DNA from: an uncultured Hyphomicrobiales bacterium
GTDB lineage: Bacteria; Pseudomonadota; Alphaproteobacteria; Rhizobiales; TMED25
Direction: 5' to 3'
Length of the DNA stretch: 64,000 nt
Assembly: GCA_905181735.1 (NCBI GenBank)
Contig: CAJIYR010000001.1
Location: 124,001-188,000 of the forward strand
Positions within the stretch are counted from its first letter, which is position 1. Each line of letters starts with the position of its first letter. This document shows, in pieces, positions 53,081 through 64,000 of this stretch. Below the pieces are notes generated by a model. That model was given only the letters and a program-made list of their open reading frames with translations. It ran no database searches and was not told the DNA's origin. The translations under genes were made by a program, and so were the position numbers.

Positions 53081-53461
53081 TTATTTTGGTCTCTTGGCGC
53101 CGTATTTAGAACGCCTTTGTTTTCTATCTGACACACCTTGCGTATCAAGCACACCTCTAATTATATGATATCTAACTCCTGGTAAATCCTTAACACGACC
53201 ACCCCTAATTAAAACAACAGAATGCTCTTGAAGATTATGTCCTTCTCCAGGTATGTAGCTTGTAACTTCAAATCCGTTAGAAAGCCTAACTCTTGCAACT
53301 TTACGTAATGCTGAGTTTGGCTTTTTAGGTGTAGTTGTATACACCCTTGTGCAAACACCTCTTTTTTGAGGGCAGGCTTCCATAGCGGGAACCTTATTTC
53401 TTTTTATTTGAGGTTTCCTAGGTTTTCTTAATAACTGATTTATTGTAGGCATATTTGCCAT
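53081..53461 (-). CDS. rpsL: 30S ribosomal protein S12
   Basis: '[15 protein letters not shown]...[31 protein letters not shown]'. Confidence 0.98.
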   Translation of the reverse strand: MANMPTINQLLRKPRKPQIKRNKVPAMEACPQKRGVCTRVYTTTPKKPNSALRKVARVRLSNGFEVTSYIPGEGHNLQEHSVVLIRGGRVKDLPGVRYHIIRGVLDTQGVSDRKQRRSKYGAKRPK

Positions 53462-53594
53462 TCCCTTTTTACAAAAACTTTTTTACATAACCATAACTTT
53501 AAGTTATGTAATTTTTTTATTCTTAAAATAATTAATTATAATTTTCTTAGTAGCGTTTAGTAATTTCTACAGCCTACCAATCAAAGATTTTTTG

Positions 53595-53623
53595 ACAATA
53601 CTGTTACCATAAGCCCTAGTCAA
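53595..53623 (-). promoter_or_regulatory. candidate sigma70 promoter for the str operon (rpsL-rpsG-fusA...)
   Basis: On minus strand TTGACT-N17-TATTGT in the 237-bp rpoC/rpsL gap. Confidence 0.5.
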
Positions 53624-53698
53624 GTCTTAATAATAATAAAATATTTATACATGTAAATATTGATTATATTCAGTATTTTATTACAACAACCCTTGGTA

Positions 53699-56600
53699 TT
53701 AGGTATTTGCTTCGGTAACACTTGCCTCTATAGTATCATTCTCAGTTCCTACTTCTTCTTTTGATTCTATTTCTTCTTTTGATTCTAGAAGTATTTTACT
53801 TTCACTTCTTTCTTTCATTATCAGCTCATCCCTATGGGTTGAAACTTGCCTCAATAAGTTTATAGCACTTCCTGTTCCAGCTGGAATTAACCTTCCAACA
53901 ATAACATTCTCTTTCAACCCTTCCAAAGTATCGGACTTACCATTCATTGCGGCTTCTGTAAGAACTCTAGTTGTTTCTTGGAATGACGCAGCGGATATGA
54001 AGCTCCTTGTTTGTAGCGCTGCCTTTGTAATACCAAGTAAAATTGGTTTTACTGTTATTCCCTTACTTTTCTTAGAAGACAATTTTTCTATAATTTGGTT
54101 GTATTCTATTTTATCAATTTGCTCACCAGGAAGAAGACCGGAATCACCTGGATCAACTATTTCAACCTTTTTAAGCATTTGACTTACTATAACTTCAATA
54201 TGCTTGTCACTAATTGTAACCCCCTGCAATCTATAAACATCTTGAACCTCCCTAACAAGGTAAGCTGCAAGCTCTTCTACACCCTTAATTGCAAGTATAT
54301 CATGAGGCGCTGGATTGCCGTCTAGAATATATTCACCTTTTTCAATCATATCTCCATCCTGAACATCAAGATGTAAATTTTTTGGTATCATATATTCAAA
54401 TGGTTCTATAGTAATATCTTCTGGAATAATCTTAATTCTAATCTTATTCTTAAAATCTCTTCCAAATTCTATTTTTCCGTCAGCCTCAGCAATAATAGCA
54501 TGATCTTTTGGGCGCCTTGCTTCAAATAATTCGGCAACCCTTGGAAGCCCACCTGTTATATCTTTTGTTTTTGCGCTCTCTGTTGGTATACGAGCTATAA
54601 CATCACCTGCATTAACTTTACTACCATTTTCAAGAGACAAAATTACATTTGGTGCAAACGAATATCTAGCATCAACACCTCTATCCAATTTTATAATTTT
54701 ACCGTTTTTATCGTTAATAATACCGGATGGCTTTAAATCAGCGCCCCTTGGAGAGCTTCTCCAATCTAATATCACTCTTTGCGTAATATGTGTTGATTCA
54801 TCAAGTTTTTCATCAACAGAAAGACCTTCTACCAGATCTTCGAATTGTACAATTCCAGTCGCTTCTGAGATAATCGGTCTTGTGTAAGGATCCCAAACGG
54901 CTATTCTTTGTCCACGCTTAACCATATCTCCATCATCAACACTTAGATGAGCTCCATATGGAACTTTATATATAGACTTTTCATTATTATTTTCGTCTAT
55001 AATTACTATTGAAGAATTTCTTCCCATAACAACAAGTCTCTTCGAAGAATCCTTAGCTACATTACGATTTCTTATCAGAACCTTACCTTCGAAAGCACTT
55101 TCAACAAAAGATTGGTCTACAACCTGGGCTGTTCCACCAATATGAAAAGTTCTCATAGTTAATTGCGTTCCTGGCTCTCCTATAGATTGAGCTGCAACAA
55201 CACCAACAGCTTCACCCACATTAACAGGCGTTCCACGAGCCAAATCTCTACCGTAACAATTTGCACAAGCTCCTATTTTTGATTCACAAGTCAAAACAGA
55301 TCTAACCTTCATTGTTTCAATGCCAGCTTCTCCGCATTCTATAGCCTTCTGCTCATTTATAATTTCAGAATGTTTTAAGATTAATTTTCCAGTCTTAGGA
55401 TTAACAATATCCTCACATGCACATCTACCAAGTAATCTTTTACTTAAATGAACAACAACGTCTCCACCGTCCATTACATGTGTCAATGTTATGCCTTTAT
55501 TAGTGCCACAATCTTTCTCTGTTATAATGCAATCTTGTGCAACGTCCACTAAACGTCGAGTGAGATAACCAGAGTTAGCTGTTTTTAGCGCCGTATCGGC
55601 AAGGCCTTTTCTTGCTCCATGTGTAGAGTTAAAGTATTCAAGAACTGACAATCCTTCTTTGAAATTTGAAATTATAGGTGTTTCTATGATTTCTCCAGAC
55701 GGCTTAGCCATCAACCCCCTCATCCCAGCTAATTGCTTCATTTGAGCCGGTGACCCTCTTGCACCTGAATGTGACATCATATAGACAGAATTTATATCTT
55801 TCTGTCTTTTTGTAACGCTATCGTATTCAACTACTTGAATCCTAGACATCATTTCGTCAGCAACTTTATCTGTACATTTGGCCCAAGCATCAACCACCTT
55901 ATTATACTTCTCACCTTTAGTTATTAGCCCGTCTATATATTGGCTTTCGTATTCTTTAACCAATACATTTGTCTCGTCTATTAATTTAAGCTTTGTATCT
56001 GGAATAACCATATCATCTTTACCAAATGATATTCCTGCTTTACATCCATGATGGAAGCCAAGAGCCATTATTCTATCGCAAAAAATGACAGTATCTTTTT
56101 GACCGCAATGTCTGTAAACTTCATCAATCATTTTGGAGATATCTTTTTTAGTCATAATCTTGTTGACCAAGCCATAATCGATAGCATTATTTTTAGGCAA
56201 TAATTCACCCATTATCAACCTACCAGGAGAAGTATCATATATCTTTTTGACTGTATTACCTTCTTCATCCACAGTCGTAAATCTACCCTTGATTTTTGCA
56301 TGCAATGTAGTTGTTCCATTGTAAATTGCATGATGCAATTCATCAATGTTACCGAACAACATACCCTCACCAGGTTCGTTTTCTTTTATAAGAGAAAGGT
56401 AATAAAGACCCAATACCATATCTTGACTTGGAACAATAATCGGAGTGCCATCTGCCGGATGTAATATATTGTTAGTTGACATCATTAATACTCTTGCCTC
56501 AAGCTGAGCTTCAAGAGAGAGAGGTACATGAACAGCCATTTGGTCCCCATCGAAATCAGCGTTAAAAGCAGAGCAAACCAATGGATGCAATTGTATTGCC

Positions 56601-57943
56601 TTTCCTTCAACCAGTATAGGTTCAAATGCTTGAATTCCTAATCTATGTAAAGTTGGCGCCCTATTCAATAGAACGGGATGTTCTCTGATAACTTCTTCCA
56701 AAATATCCCAAACTTCTGGCTTTTCTTTCTCAACCAATTTCTTAGCCTGCTTAACTGTGGTAGCAAGCCCTTTGGCATCTAGTTTTGAATATATAAAAGG
56801 TTTAAATAGCTCTAATGCCATTCTTTTTGGCAATCCACACTGATGTAATTTTAAAGTAGGACCCGTAACAATCACGGATCTACCAGAATAATCTACCCTT
56901 TTTCCTAATAAATTTTGCCTGAATCGACCTTGCTTACCTTTAAGCATATCTGACAATGATTTTAGAGGTCTCTTGTTTGCTCCTGTAATAATTCTACCTC
57001 TTCTTCCGTTGTCAAATAAGGCATCAACAGATTCCTGAAGCATTCTTTTCTCATTGCGAATAATAATATCCGGAGCTTTCAACTCCAGGAGTCTTTTTAA
57101 TCTATTATTCCTATTAATAACTCTTCTGTATAAGTCATTTAAATCAGATGTTGCAAACCTTCCTCCATCCAATGGAACCAAAGGTCTTAACTCAGGGGGA
57201 ATAACGGGTATTATTGTCATGATCATCCATTCTGGACGATTTCCTGAATTTATAAACGCCTCCACAACCTTTAGTCTCTTTGCTAATTTAATAGGCTTTA
57301 ATTCTGAAGTTGACTCAGCTATCTCTATCCTTAGGTCGTCAGCTGTTTTAACAAGATCCATTCCAGCCAATAAATCTCTAATTGCCTCTGCACCAATTCC
57401 AACGGTAAAGCTATCATCACCATATTCATCTTGGTATTCCAATAACTCTTCTTCAGTTAATAGTTGCAATTCCTTTAGAGAGGTCAAGCCAGGTTCCATA
57501 ACAATGAAATTTTCAAAGTAAAGAACTCTCTCTAAATCTTTTAACTTCATGTCTAGTAACAAACCGATTCTAGAAGGAAGTGATTTCAAGAACCATATAT
57601 GAGCAACAGGTGAAGCAAGCTCAATATGGCCCATTCTATCTCTACGTACTTTTGATAGAGTTACCTCAACACCGCATTTCTCACAGATTACACCTCTATA
57701 TTTCATACGTTTATATTTACCACACAAGCATTCATAATCTTTGATAGGTCCAAAAATACGAGAGCAAAATAAACCATCTCTCTCAGGCTTGAATGTTCTA
57801 TAATTAATTGTTTCCGGTTTCTTGATTTCACCGAATGACCATGCAAGAATTTTCTCAGGTGGAGCTATGGATATTTTTATTTGATCAAATGCCTGCGATT
57901 GCGGGGAACTTGGATTAAAAACACTCATTACCTCTTGGTCCAT
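53699..57943 (-). CDS. rpoC: DNA-directed RNA polymerase subunit beta'
   Basis: Zn-binding '[23 protein letters not shown]', catalytic '[12 protein letters not shown]'. Confidence 0.99.
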   Translation of the reverse strand: MDQEVMSVFNPSSPQSQAFDQIKISIAPPEKILAWSFGEIKKPETINYRTFKPERDGLFCSRIFGPIKDYECLCGKYKRMKYRGVICEKCGVEVTLSKVRRDRMGHIELASPVAHIWFLKSLPSRIGLLLDMKLKDLERVLYFENFIVMEPGLTSLKELQLLTEEELLEYQDEYGDDSFTVGIGAEAIRDLLAGMDLVKTADDLRIEIAESTSELKPIKLAKRLKVVEAFINSGNRPEWMIMTIIPVIPPELRPLVPLDGGRFATSDLNDLYRRVINRNNRLKRLLELKAPDIIIRNEKRMLQESVDALFDNGRRGRIITGANKRPLKSLSDMLKGKQGRFRQNLLGKRVDYSGRSVIVTGPTLKLHQCGLPKRMALELFKPFIYSKLDAKGLATTVKQAKKLVEKEKPEVWDILEEVIREHPVLLNRAPTLHRLGIQAFEPILVEGKAIQLHPLVCSAFNADFDGDQMAVHVPLSLEAQLEARVLMMSTNNILHPADGTPIIVPSQDMVLGLYYLSLIKENEPGEGMLFGNIDELHHAIYNGTTTLHAKIKGRFTTVDEEGNTVKKIYDTSPGRLIMGELLPKNNAIDYGLVNKIMTKKDISKMIDEVYRHCGQKDTVIFCDRIMALGFHHGCKAGISFGKDDMVIPDTKLKLIDETNVLVKEYESQYIDGLITKGEKYNKVVDAWAKCTDKVADEMMSRIQVVEYDSVTKRQKDINSVYMMSHSGARGSPAQMKQLAGMRGLMAKPSGEIIETPIISNFKEGLSVLEYFNSTHGARKGLADTALKTANSGYLTRRLVDVAQDCIITEKDCGTNKGITLTHVMDGGDVVVHLSKRLLGRCACEDIVNPKTGKLILKHSEIINEQKAIECGEAGIETMKVRSVLTCESKIGACANCYGRDLARGTPVNVGEAVGVVAAQSIGEPGTQLTMRTFHIGGTAQVVDQSFVESAFEGKVLIRNRNVAKDSSKRLVVMGRNSSIVIIDENNNEKSIYKVPYGAHLSVDDGDMVKRGQRIAVWDPYTRPIISEATGIVQFEDLVEGLSVDEKLDESTHITQRVILDWRSSPRGADLKPSGIINDKNGKIIKLDRGVDARYSFAPNVILSLENGSKVNAGDVIARIPTESAKTKDITGGLPRVAELFEARRPKDHAIIAEADGKIEFGRDFKNKIRIKIIPEDITIEPFEYMIPKNLHLDVQDGDMIEKGEYILDGNPAPHDILAIKGVEELAAYLVREVQDVYRLQGVTISDKHIEVIVSQMLKKVEIVDPGDSGLLPGEQIDKIEYNQIIEKLSSKKSKGITVKPILLGITKAALQTRSFISAASFQETTRVLTEAAMNGKSDTLEGLKENVIVGRLIPAGTGSAINLLRQVSTHRDELIMKERSESKILLESKEEIESKEEVGTENDTIEASVTEANT

Positions 57944-58030
57944 ACTTTTATCCTTCTATATTTGCAAACATATTGTTTGCTGGAATCGTATTACAAATTA
58001 TACTTATGATTAAAACGATCGTCCTAATCA

Positions 58031-61000
58031 TTATTTATCGGCTCTTAACTCAGGTAATCTCTTACCGCTTGAATCAAGTAACTTATCTGATTTAAGTTCA
58101 ATATTTAATCCTAGGGATCTTATCTCTTTTATCAGAACATTAAACGATTCAGGAATGCCAGCTTCAAACGCATCGTCACCCCTGACAATTGATTCATAAA
58201 CTTTTGTTCTTCCTGCAACATCATCGGATTTAACAGTAAGCATTTCTTGAAGGGTATAAGCGGCTCCATAAGCTTCCAGAGCCCAAACCTCCATTTCACC
58301 AAATCTTTGACCGCCAAATTGAGCTTTTCCACCAAGTGGTTGTTGTGTAACTAAACTGTAAGGACCAATGGACCTTGCATGAATTTTATCGTCAACAAGA
58401 TGGTGAAGTTTTAAGATATATTTATAACCTACAGTAACATTTCTATCAAAAGCTTCTCCTGTACGTCCATCATACAAAGTTACTTGGCCAGTTTTATCTA
58501 AGCCCGCTTTTTCCAATAAAATATTAATATCACTCTCATGTGCTCCATCAAAAACAGGAGTTGCAATTGGAACCCCCTTTTTTAAATTTTCACCCAATTC
58601 AAGCAATTGATTCGTCTCAAGTGAATTAACAACATCATTTTCATCGCCGTAAACTTCCTTAAGTTGGTTACGTAATACAGATTCGTTTTCACCTTTTCTA
58701 ACGGCAACAACTGCATCACCAATCAATTTACCTAGACCACGACAAGCCCAACCAAGATGCGTCTCCAATATCTGACCAACATTCATTCGACTAGGAACAC
58801 CTAGAGGATTAAGCACTACATCTACTGGAGTTCCGTCTTCTAAATAAGGCAGGTCCTCTTGAGGCATAATCCTTGAAACAACACCTTTATTTCCGTGCCT
58901 ACCAGCCATCTTATCGCCTGATTGAAGTTTTCTCTTTATAGCAACGAATACCTTAACCATCTTCATTACGCCAGGCAAAAGGTCATCACCACGTTGTAAT
59001 TTTTCAACCTTATCAATGAACTTTTCTTGAAGAAGATCCTTTGAGCTTTCATACTGACTTTTTATTGCCTCAATTTCTAGCATAATTTTATCATTTTTAA
59101 GCGTTAAATCCCACCACTCTTTACGAGACATATTGTTCAGGAAATCTTCGGTTATCTTAATTGTTTTCTTAGAGTCATCGCCAACTAATAATTCTTTTCC
59201 AATCATGGTGTTCATTAATTTTGCGTAAACATTTCTATCTAGAATAGTTACTTCGTCATCTTTATCTTTTGAAAGCTTTTCAATCTCTTCGCGTTCTATT
59301 GCCATCGCACGTTCATCTTTTTCTACACCGTGCCTATTAAATACCCTTACCTCTACGACGGTTCCGCTAACACCAGGAGGTAATCTTAGGGATGAATCTC
59401 TAACATCAGAAGCTTTTTCTCCGAATATGGCTCTTAATAATTTTTCTTCTGGAGTCATTGGGCTCTCACCTTTTGGTGTAATTTTTCCGACTAAAATATC
59501 ACCCGGATGAGCCTCTGCTCCAATATAAATTATTCCGGCTTCGTCAAGATTTCTTAACGCCTCTTCACCAACATTTGGAATATCACGAGTTACATCTTCG
59601 GGTCCAAGTTTGGTATCTCTAGCCATAACTTCGAACTCTTCAATATGAATTGATGTAAATACATCGTCTCTTACAATTCTTTCTGATATAAGAATAGAAT
59701 CCTCGTAGTTATAACCATTCCATGGCATATAAGCCACGAGAACATTCTTCCCAAGAGCTAAGTCACCTAAATCTGTTGATGGCCCGTCAGCAATAATATC
59801 ACCGCTATCAACAAATTCACCAGCTTTAACTAAAGGTTTCTGATTAATGCATGTATTTTGATTTGATCGTTGAAATTTACTTAGATTATAGATGTCAACG
59901 GCTGATTTAGAAGCATCTTTTTCATCTAATGCTCTAATAACTATTCTACTAGCATCCACTTGATCAACAACACCTGACCTTCTAGCTGATACAGCTGCAC
60001 CAGAATCGCGGGCAACAACTGATTCCATACCAGTTCCAACAAATGGAGCTTCTGCTTTTAATAATGGCACAGCTTGCCTTTGCATGTTTGATCCCATTAA
60101 CGCTCTGTTTGCGTCATCATTTTCAAGGAAAGGAATCAATGCCGCAGCAACAGAAACTAGTTGCTTAGGGGAAACATCCATAAAATCAACTTTTTCACCT
60201 GGAAGGAGTTGAACATCTCCAGATACCCGGCAATTAATTAATTCATCGGTAAACATAGAGGAAGAATTTAGCTGCGCATTAGCCTGCGCAATAACATATT
60301 TTCCTTCTTCTATTGCCGAAAGGTAAACAACTTCATCTGATACTTTTGAATTTAATACACGTCTGTATGGACTTTCAATAAATCCGTACTTATTAACACG
60401 AGCAAATGTTGCAAGAGAATTAATAAGACCAATATTAGGGCCCTCAGGTGTTTCAATAGGACATATTCTACCGTAATGCGTTGGATGAACATCGCGAACT
60501 TCAAATCCAGCTCTTTCTCTTGTTAGACCACCTGGCCCTAAAGCTGAAACTCTTCGTATGTGAGTGATAACTGATAATGGGTTTGTTTGATCCATGAATT
60601 GCGAAAGTTGAGAAGACCCAAAAAATTCTCTAATTGCAGCAGTAATTGGTTTTGCGTTTATAAGATCATGAGGCATAACAGTATCTACATCTACAGATGT
60701 TAATCTTTCTTTTATTGCCCTTTCCATACGCAAGAGACCAATACGATATTGATTCTCCATCAACTCTCCTACAGATCTAACTCTTCTATTTCCCAAATGG
60801 TCGATATCATCTATTTCACCCTTACCGTCCCTCAAATCAACTAAGTGTTTTACAACAGCAAGGATATCTTCTCTTCTAAGAGTTCCATGTGTATCTTCAA
60901 CATCCAGATCTAATCGCATATTTAATTTTACACGACCAACTGCAGATAAATCGTACCTGTCGGCGTCGAAGAAAAGACTTTTAAACAAAGATTCCGCAGT

Positions 61001-62161
61001 CTCTACTGTTGGCGGTTCGCCTGGACGCATAACCCTATATATATCAAGCAATGCTTGATCTTTATTTTCATTTTTATCAGCAGCAAGTGTATTCCTAATA
61101 AATGCACCAACATTTACATGGTCAATATCGAGTACAGATAAATCTTTAATATCTTTTAATGCTAATAGATCAAGGAATTCTTGAGTTATTTCGTCACCAG
61201 CTTCGCCGTAAACAAGGCCCGTTTCCATATTAACAATATCTTCTGATAAATATTGACCGATTAGATCTTCGTCGTTATATAGAACTTCAGTTAAACCTGA
61301 TTCAATTAACTTAGAAGCTAATCTAGGTGTAAGTTTCTTACCGGATTCAACTGCAACTTCACCAGTCTTAGCATTTATAAGATCTTTAGGTAACTTTATC
61401 CCCTTAAATCTATCTAAATTAAACTCTGTAACCCAACCAGACTTATTCTTTTTAAAGAAGAACTTATTATAAAAATAATCTAAAATATCTTCAGTGTCTA
61501 AACCCAAAGAATATAGTATTGTTGATACTGGGATTTTACGTTTTCTATCTATCCTAGAGAAGACAAGGTCTTTTGCATCAAATTCGAAATCTAACCAAGA
61601 TCCTCTGTATGGGATAATTCTTGCTGCATACAATATTTTTCCACTTGAATGAGATTTACCTTTATCATGATCAAAGAAAACACCGGGGCTTCTATGCATT
61701 TGACTAACAACAACTCTCTCGGTACCATTTACAATGAATGTACCGTTACCTGTCATTAACGGCATATCACCCATATACACCCATTGGTCTTTGATAGTCT
61801 GGACGGATTTCGCACCTGTTTCTTCATCTGTTTCGTAAACAATTAATCTTAAGTATGCTTTAACCGGGGCTGAATATGTCATCCCCCTTTGTTGACACTC
61901 GTCTGTATCGTATTTAGGTGCATCAAAATCGTATTTAAGAAATTCTAATACAGAATTTTCACTAAAGTCAGAGATAGGGAAAATAGACGAAAACACTGCT
62001 TGTATTCCGTCATTTATCCTTCCTTCATCCGGCTCTTTAGCTTGCAAAAAATGCTCGTATGAAATTCTTTGAACTTCAATAAGATTTGGCATTTCCGCGA
62101 CCTCACGGATTTTACCAAAATATTTACGAATTCGTTTACGACCTACATAAGATTGTGCCAT
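58031..62161 (-). CDS. rpoB: DNA-directed RNA polymerase subunit beta
   Basis: '[67 protein letters not shown]'. Confidence 0.99.
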   Translation of the reverse strand: MAQSYVGRKRIRKYFGKIREVAEMPNLIEVQRISYEHFLQAKEPDEGRINDGIQAVFSSIFPISDFSENSVLEFLKYDFDAPKYDTDECQQRGMTYSAPVKAYLRLIVYETDEETGAKSVQTIKDQWVYMGDMPLMTGNGTFIVNGTERVVVSQMHRSPGVFFDHDKGKSHSSGKILYAARIIPYRGSWLDFEFDAKDLVFSRIDRKRKIPVSTILYSLGLDTEDILDYFYNKFFFKKNKSGWVTEFNLDRFKGIKLPKDLINAKTGEVAVESGKKLTPRLASKLIESGLTEVLYNDEDLIGQYLSEDIVNMETGLVYGEAGDEITQEFLDLLALKDIKDLSVLDIDHVNVGAFIRNTLAADKNENKDQALLDIYRVMRPGEPPTVETAESLFKSLFFDADRYDLSAVGRVKLNMRLDLDVEDTHGTLRREDILAVVKHLVDLRDGKGEIDDIDHLGNRRVRSVGELMENQYRIGLLRMERAIKERLTSVDVDTVMPHDLINAKPITAAIREFFGSSQLSQFMDQTNPLSVITHIRRVSALGPGGLTRERAGFEVRDVHPTHYGRICPIETPEGPNIGLINSLATFARVNKYGFIESPYRRVLNSKVSDEVVYLSAIEEGKYVIAQANAQLNSSSMFTDELINCRVSGDVQLLPGEKVDFMDVSPKQLVSVAAALIPFLENDDANRALMGSNMQRQAVPLLKAEAPFVGTGMESVVARDSGAAVSARRSGVVDQVDASRIVIRALDEKDASKSAVDIYNLSKFQRSNQNTCINQKPLVKAGEFVDSGDIIADGPSTDLGDLALGKNVLVAYMPWNGYNYEDSILISERIVRDDVFTSIHIEEFEVMARDTKLGPEDVTRDIPNVGEEALRNLDEAGIIYIGAEAHPGDILVGKITPKGESPMTPEEKLLRAIFGEKASDVRDSSLRLPPGVSGTVVEVRVFNRHGVEKDERAMAIEREEIEKLSKDKDDEVTILDRNVYAKLMNTMIGKELLVGDDSKKTIKITEDFLNNMSRKEWWDLTLKNDKIMLEIEAIKSQYESSKDLLQEKFIDKVEKLQRGDDLLPGVMKMVKVFVAIKRKLQSGDKMAGRHGNKGVVSRIMPQEDLPYLEDGTPVDVVLNPLGVPSRMNVGQILETHLGWACRGLGKLIGDAVVAVRKGENESVLRNQLKEVYGDENDVVNSLETNQLLELGENLKKGVPIATPVFDGAHESDINILLEKAGLDKTGQVTLYDGRTGEAFDRNVTVGYKYILKLHHLVDDKIHARSIGPYSLVTQQPLGGKAQFGGQRFGEMEVWALEAYGAAYTLQEMLTVKSDDVAGRTKVYESIVRGDDAFEAGIPESFNVLIKEIRSLGLNIELKSDKLLDSSGKRLPELRADK

Positions 62162-62180
62162 TTGGCCCTCATTTTGATAT

Positions 62181-62215
62181 TAAATAAAAAATTTTAAACT
62201 AAGTTTGCGTTTAAA
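62181..62215 (-). terminator. weak hairpin + U-tract in rplL-rpoB gap (candidate attenuator)
   Basis: Minus strand TTTAAAC-gcaaactta-GTTTAAA followed by ATTTTTTATTTA. Confidence 0.4.
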
Positions 62216-62275
62216 TTTAATCTTTCTACATCATCTATCTTGTAATATAGCTAGAATTAAGTCTAAAACTGCTCT

Positions 62276-62647
62276 CTATTTAATTTCACAAGTCGCTCCG
62301 GCTCCTTCAAGTTGTTCTTTAATTTTATTAGCGTCATCTTTTGTTACGCCTTCTTTAACAACTGCAGGAGCTGCTTCAACAAGATCTTTAGCTTCTTTTA
62401 AGCCTAATCCAGTGATGGCTCTCACTTCTTTAATCACGTTTATCTTTTTATCACCCATTGATGCTAAAATAACATTAAATTCAGTTTGTTCTTCAGTAGG
62501 CTCTGAAGATGAAACAGCTGCTGCTGCTGCTGCCACTGGTGCAGCGGCTGAAACGCCCCACTTTTCTTCCAATAACTTTGATAACTCAGATGCTTCTAAT
62601 ACTGTTAGACTTGATAAACTTTCTACTATTTTTGCTAAATCTGCCAT
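62276..62647 (-). CDS. rplL: 50S ribosomal protein L7/L12
   Basis: '[46 protein letters not shown]'. Confidence 0.98.
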   Translation of the reverse strand: MADLAKIVESLSSLTVLEASELSKLLEEKWGVSAAAPVAAAAAAVSSSEPTEEQTEFNVILASMGDKKINVIKEVRAITGLGLKEAKDLVEAAPAVVKEGVTKDDANKIKEQLEGAGATCEIK

Positions 62648-62695
62648 TTTAAATTTTCCTTTATTAAATTTTAAACTTATTGAGTTTGGTTATTA

Positions 62696-63214
62696 TTATG
62701 CTGCTTGATTTTTATCAGAATACGCGTTGATAACTCGAGCTACTTGAGATCCTGGTGCATTTACAATCCGTGCGATTGATGCTGCTGGCGAAGTTATGAG
62801 ACCGATTATCGTTCCTCTTAACTCATCTAGAGATGGTAAATTAGCTAATGATTTAATCTCATTAGGATTTAACATCGTTCCAGACATTGAAGCGCCCAAA
62901 ACAACAAATTTTTCGTTATCTTTGGCGAATTTTACAGCTGCTTTTGGAGCAGATATTGGATTATCTGAATAAGCTATTACAGTTGGACCTTTTAGAAATT
63001 CATCCAAGCCAGATACAGGGGTCTCTTTAAGAGCAATCTTTGTAAGTCTGTTTTTAGTTACCTTAACAACAGCACCAACTTCTCTCATACCATTTCTTAA
63101 CTCATTCATATCAGCAACTGTTAATCCTGAATTCTGCGCAATTAGTACGACAGATGCGGTATTTAAAGTTTTGTGAAGTTCTGATACAAACTCTTGTTTT
63201 CTAACCTTATCCAC
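62696..63214 (-). CDS. rplJ: 50S ribosomal protein L10
   Basis: 'MDKVRKQEFVSELHKTLNTASVVLIAQNSGLTVADMNELR'. Confidence 0.97.
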   Translation of the reverse strand: MDKVRKQEFVSELHKTLNTASVVLIAQNSGLTVADMNELRNGMREVGAVVKVTKNRLTKIALKETPVSGLDEFLKGPTVIAYSDNPISAPKAAVKFAKDNEKFVVLGASMSGTMLNPNEIKSLANLPSLDELRGTIIGLITSPAASIARIVNAPGSQVARVINAYSDKNQAA

Positions 63215-63297
63215 AGCGTTCTCCTTATATTATGACTTTAAAAAAATTATAAAGCCACGTTCATATTTCAGTACAAAATAAATTGTACGGATATAAC

Positions 63298-63411
63298 CCT
63301 GCCCGCTAGTAATAATAACTAACTCGTAAGTCAAAATTCTAATGCATTAACACTAGAAAAACCGTCTCATATAGGATGTTTAAGCATAAAGCACCTATAA
63401 TCTCGGACAGG
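63298..63411 (-). promoter_or_regulatory. ribosomal protein L10 leader (autoregulatory RNA)
   Basis: Minus strand closing helix CCTGTCCG/CGGGCAGG; 'ATAGGTGCTTTATGCTTAAACATCCTATATGAGACGG' resembles the known L10 leader core; directly upstream of rplJ. Confidence 0.75.
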
Positions 63412-63467
63412 TAAACATAAATACTAGTTATTTATGCCATTTATCTGGAAATGTAAAGACCAGATAA

Positions 63468-64000
63468 TTATACTGCCGCAAAAATTGTGGCAGGATCTAT
63501 TTTAACACCAGTTCCCATTGTAGAAGATAGTGTAACTTTTTTAATATACGTTCCTTTAGTCCCACTCGGCTTTGAACTTTGCAAAGCGCTAGTGAGGGCT
63601 TGAATATTTGTAATTAAAGCCTTTTCAGTAAAGCTAGCTTTACCAATACCTACTTGGATAATACCAGCTTTTTCAACTCTATACTCTATGGCTCCACCTT
63701 TTGCAGCTTTTACTGCAGCAGCAATATCATTTGTTACTGTACCAACTTTTGGATTTGGCATTAAGCCGCGAGGACCTAAAACTTTACCTAATTGACCAAC
63801 AACAGACATTAAATCAGGTGTTGATATAACTCTATCGAAGTTCATTTCACCGTTTAGTATACTTGCAGACAAATCTTCATCACCAACAATGTCAGCTCCT
63901 GCGTCTTTAGCTTCTTTAGCTTTATCGCCTTTTGCAAAAACAGCAACCCTAACTTCTCTTCCGGTTCCTTCTGGTAATTGACATACTCCTCTTACCATTT
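63468..64000 (-). CDS. rplA: 50S ribosomal protein L1, truncated at right window edge
   Basis: '[49 protein letters not shown]'. Confidence 0.97.
   Translation of the reverse strand, partial: MVRGVCQLPEGTGREVRVAVFAKGDKAKEAKDAGADIVGDEDLSASILNGEMNFDRVISTPDLMSVVGQLGKVLGPRGLMPNPKVGTVTNDIAAAVKAAKGGAIEYRVEKAGIIQVGIGKASFTEKALITNIQALTSALQSSKPSGTKGTYIKKVTLSSTMGTGVKIDPATIFAAV

Overview
This 64 kb, AT-rich window is densely packed chromosomal sequence. The gene set (GatCAB, DivK, ATP12-family chaperone, DUF1489, LipB, and the spc/alpha gene order ending in adk) points to a streamlined alphaproteobacterium; that placement is inference. The left part (1-33 kb) is mixed: a partial MFS exporter, a GldA/F/G-like ABC export operon with a DUF4340 partner, fatty-acid/CoA enzymes, an orphan solute-binding protein with its own promoter and terminator, two Gfo/Idh oxidoreductases, gatCAB, ruvX, pyrB-pyrC-plsY-topA, NUDIX-rpmG, a DivK-like regulator, RidA, a FemAB/GNAT-like protein, HIT, clpS-clpA and a D,D-carboxypeptidase. 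The right part (about 36.6-64 kb, minus strand) is the continuous rplA-rplJ-rplL-rpoB-rpoC / rpsL-rpsG-fusA / S10-spc-alpha superoperon through rplQ. One tRNA (Leu, GAG) was found. I saw no rRNA, CRISPR array, transposase or prophage. The most interesting unexplained signals are: (1) a GC-richer, strongly folded element between rpmG and divK, readable as a 34-aa small ORF with a GGAGGAGG Shine-Dalgarno on + or as an RNA with a CCUCCU apical loop on -; (2) a perfect 20-bp inverted repeat in the divergent divK/ridA intergenic; (3) a conserved-looking gene with no ATG/GTG/TTG/CTG available for its full N-terminus, best explained by an ATT start; (4) stacked hairpins between rplA and the L10 leader. 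No clearly new multi-gene system is visible.
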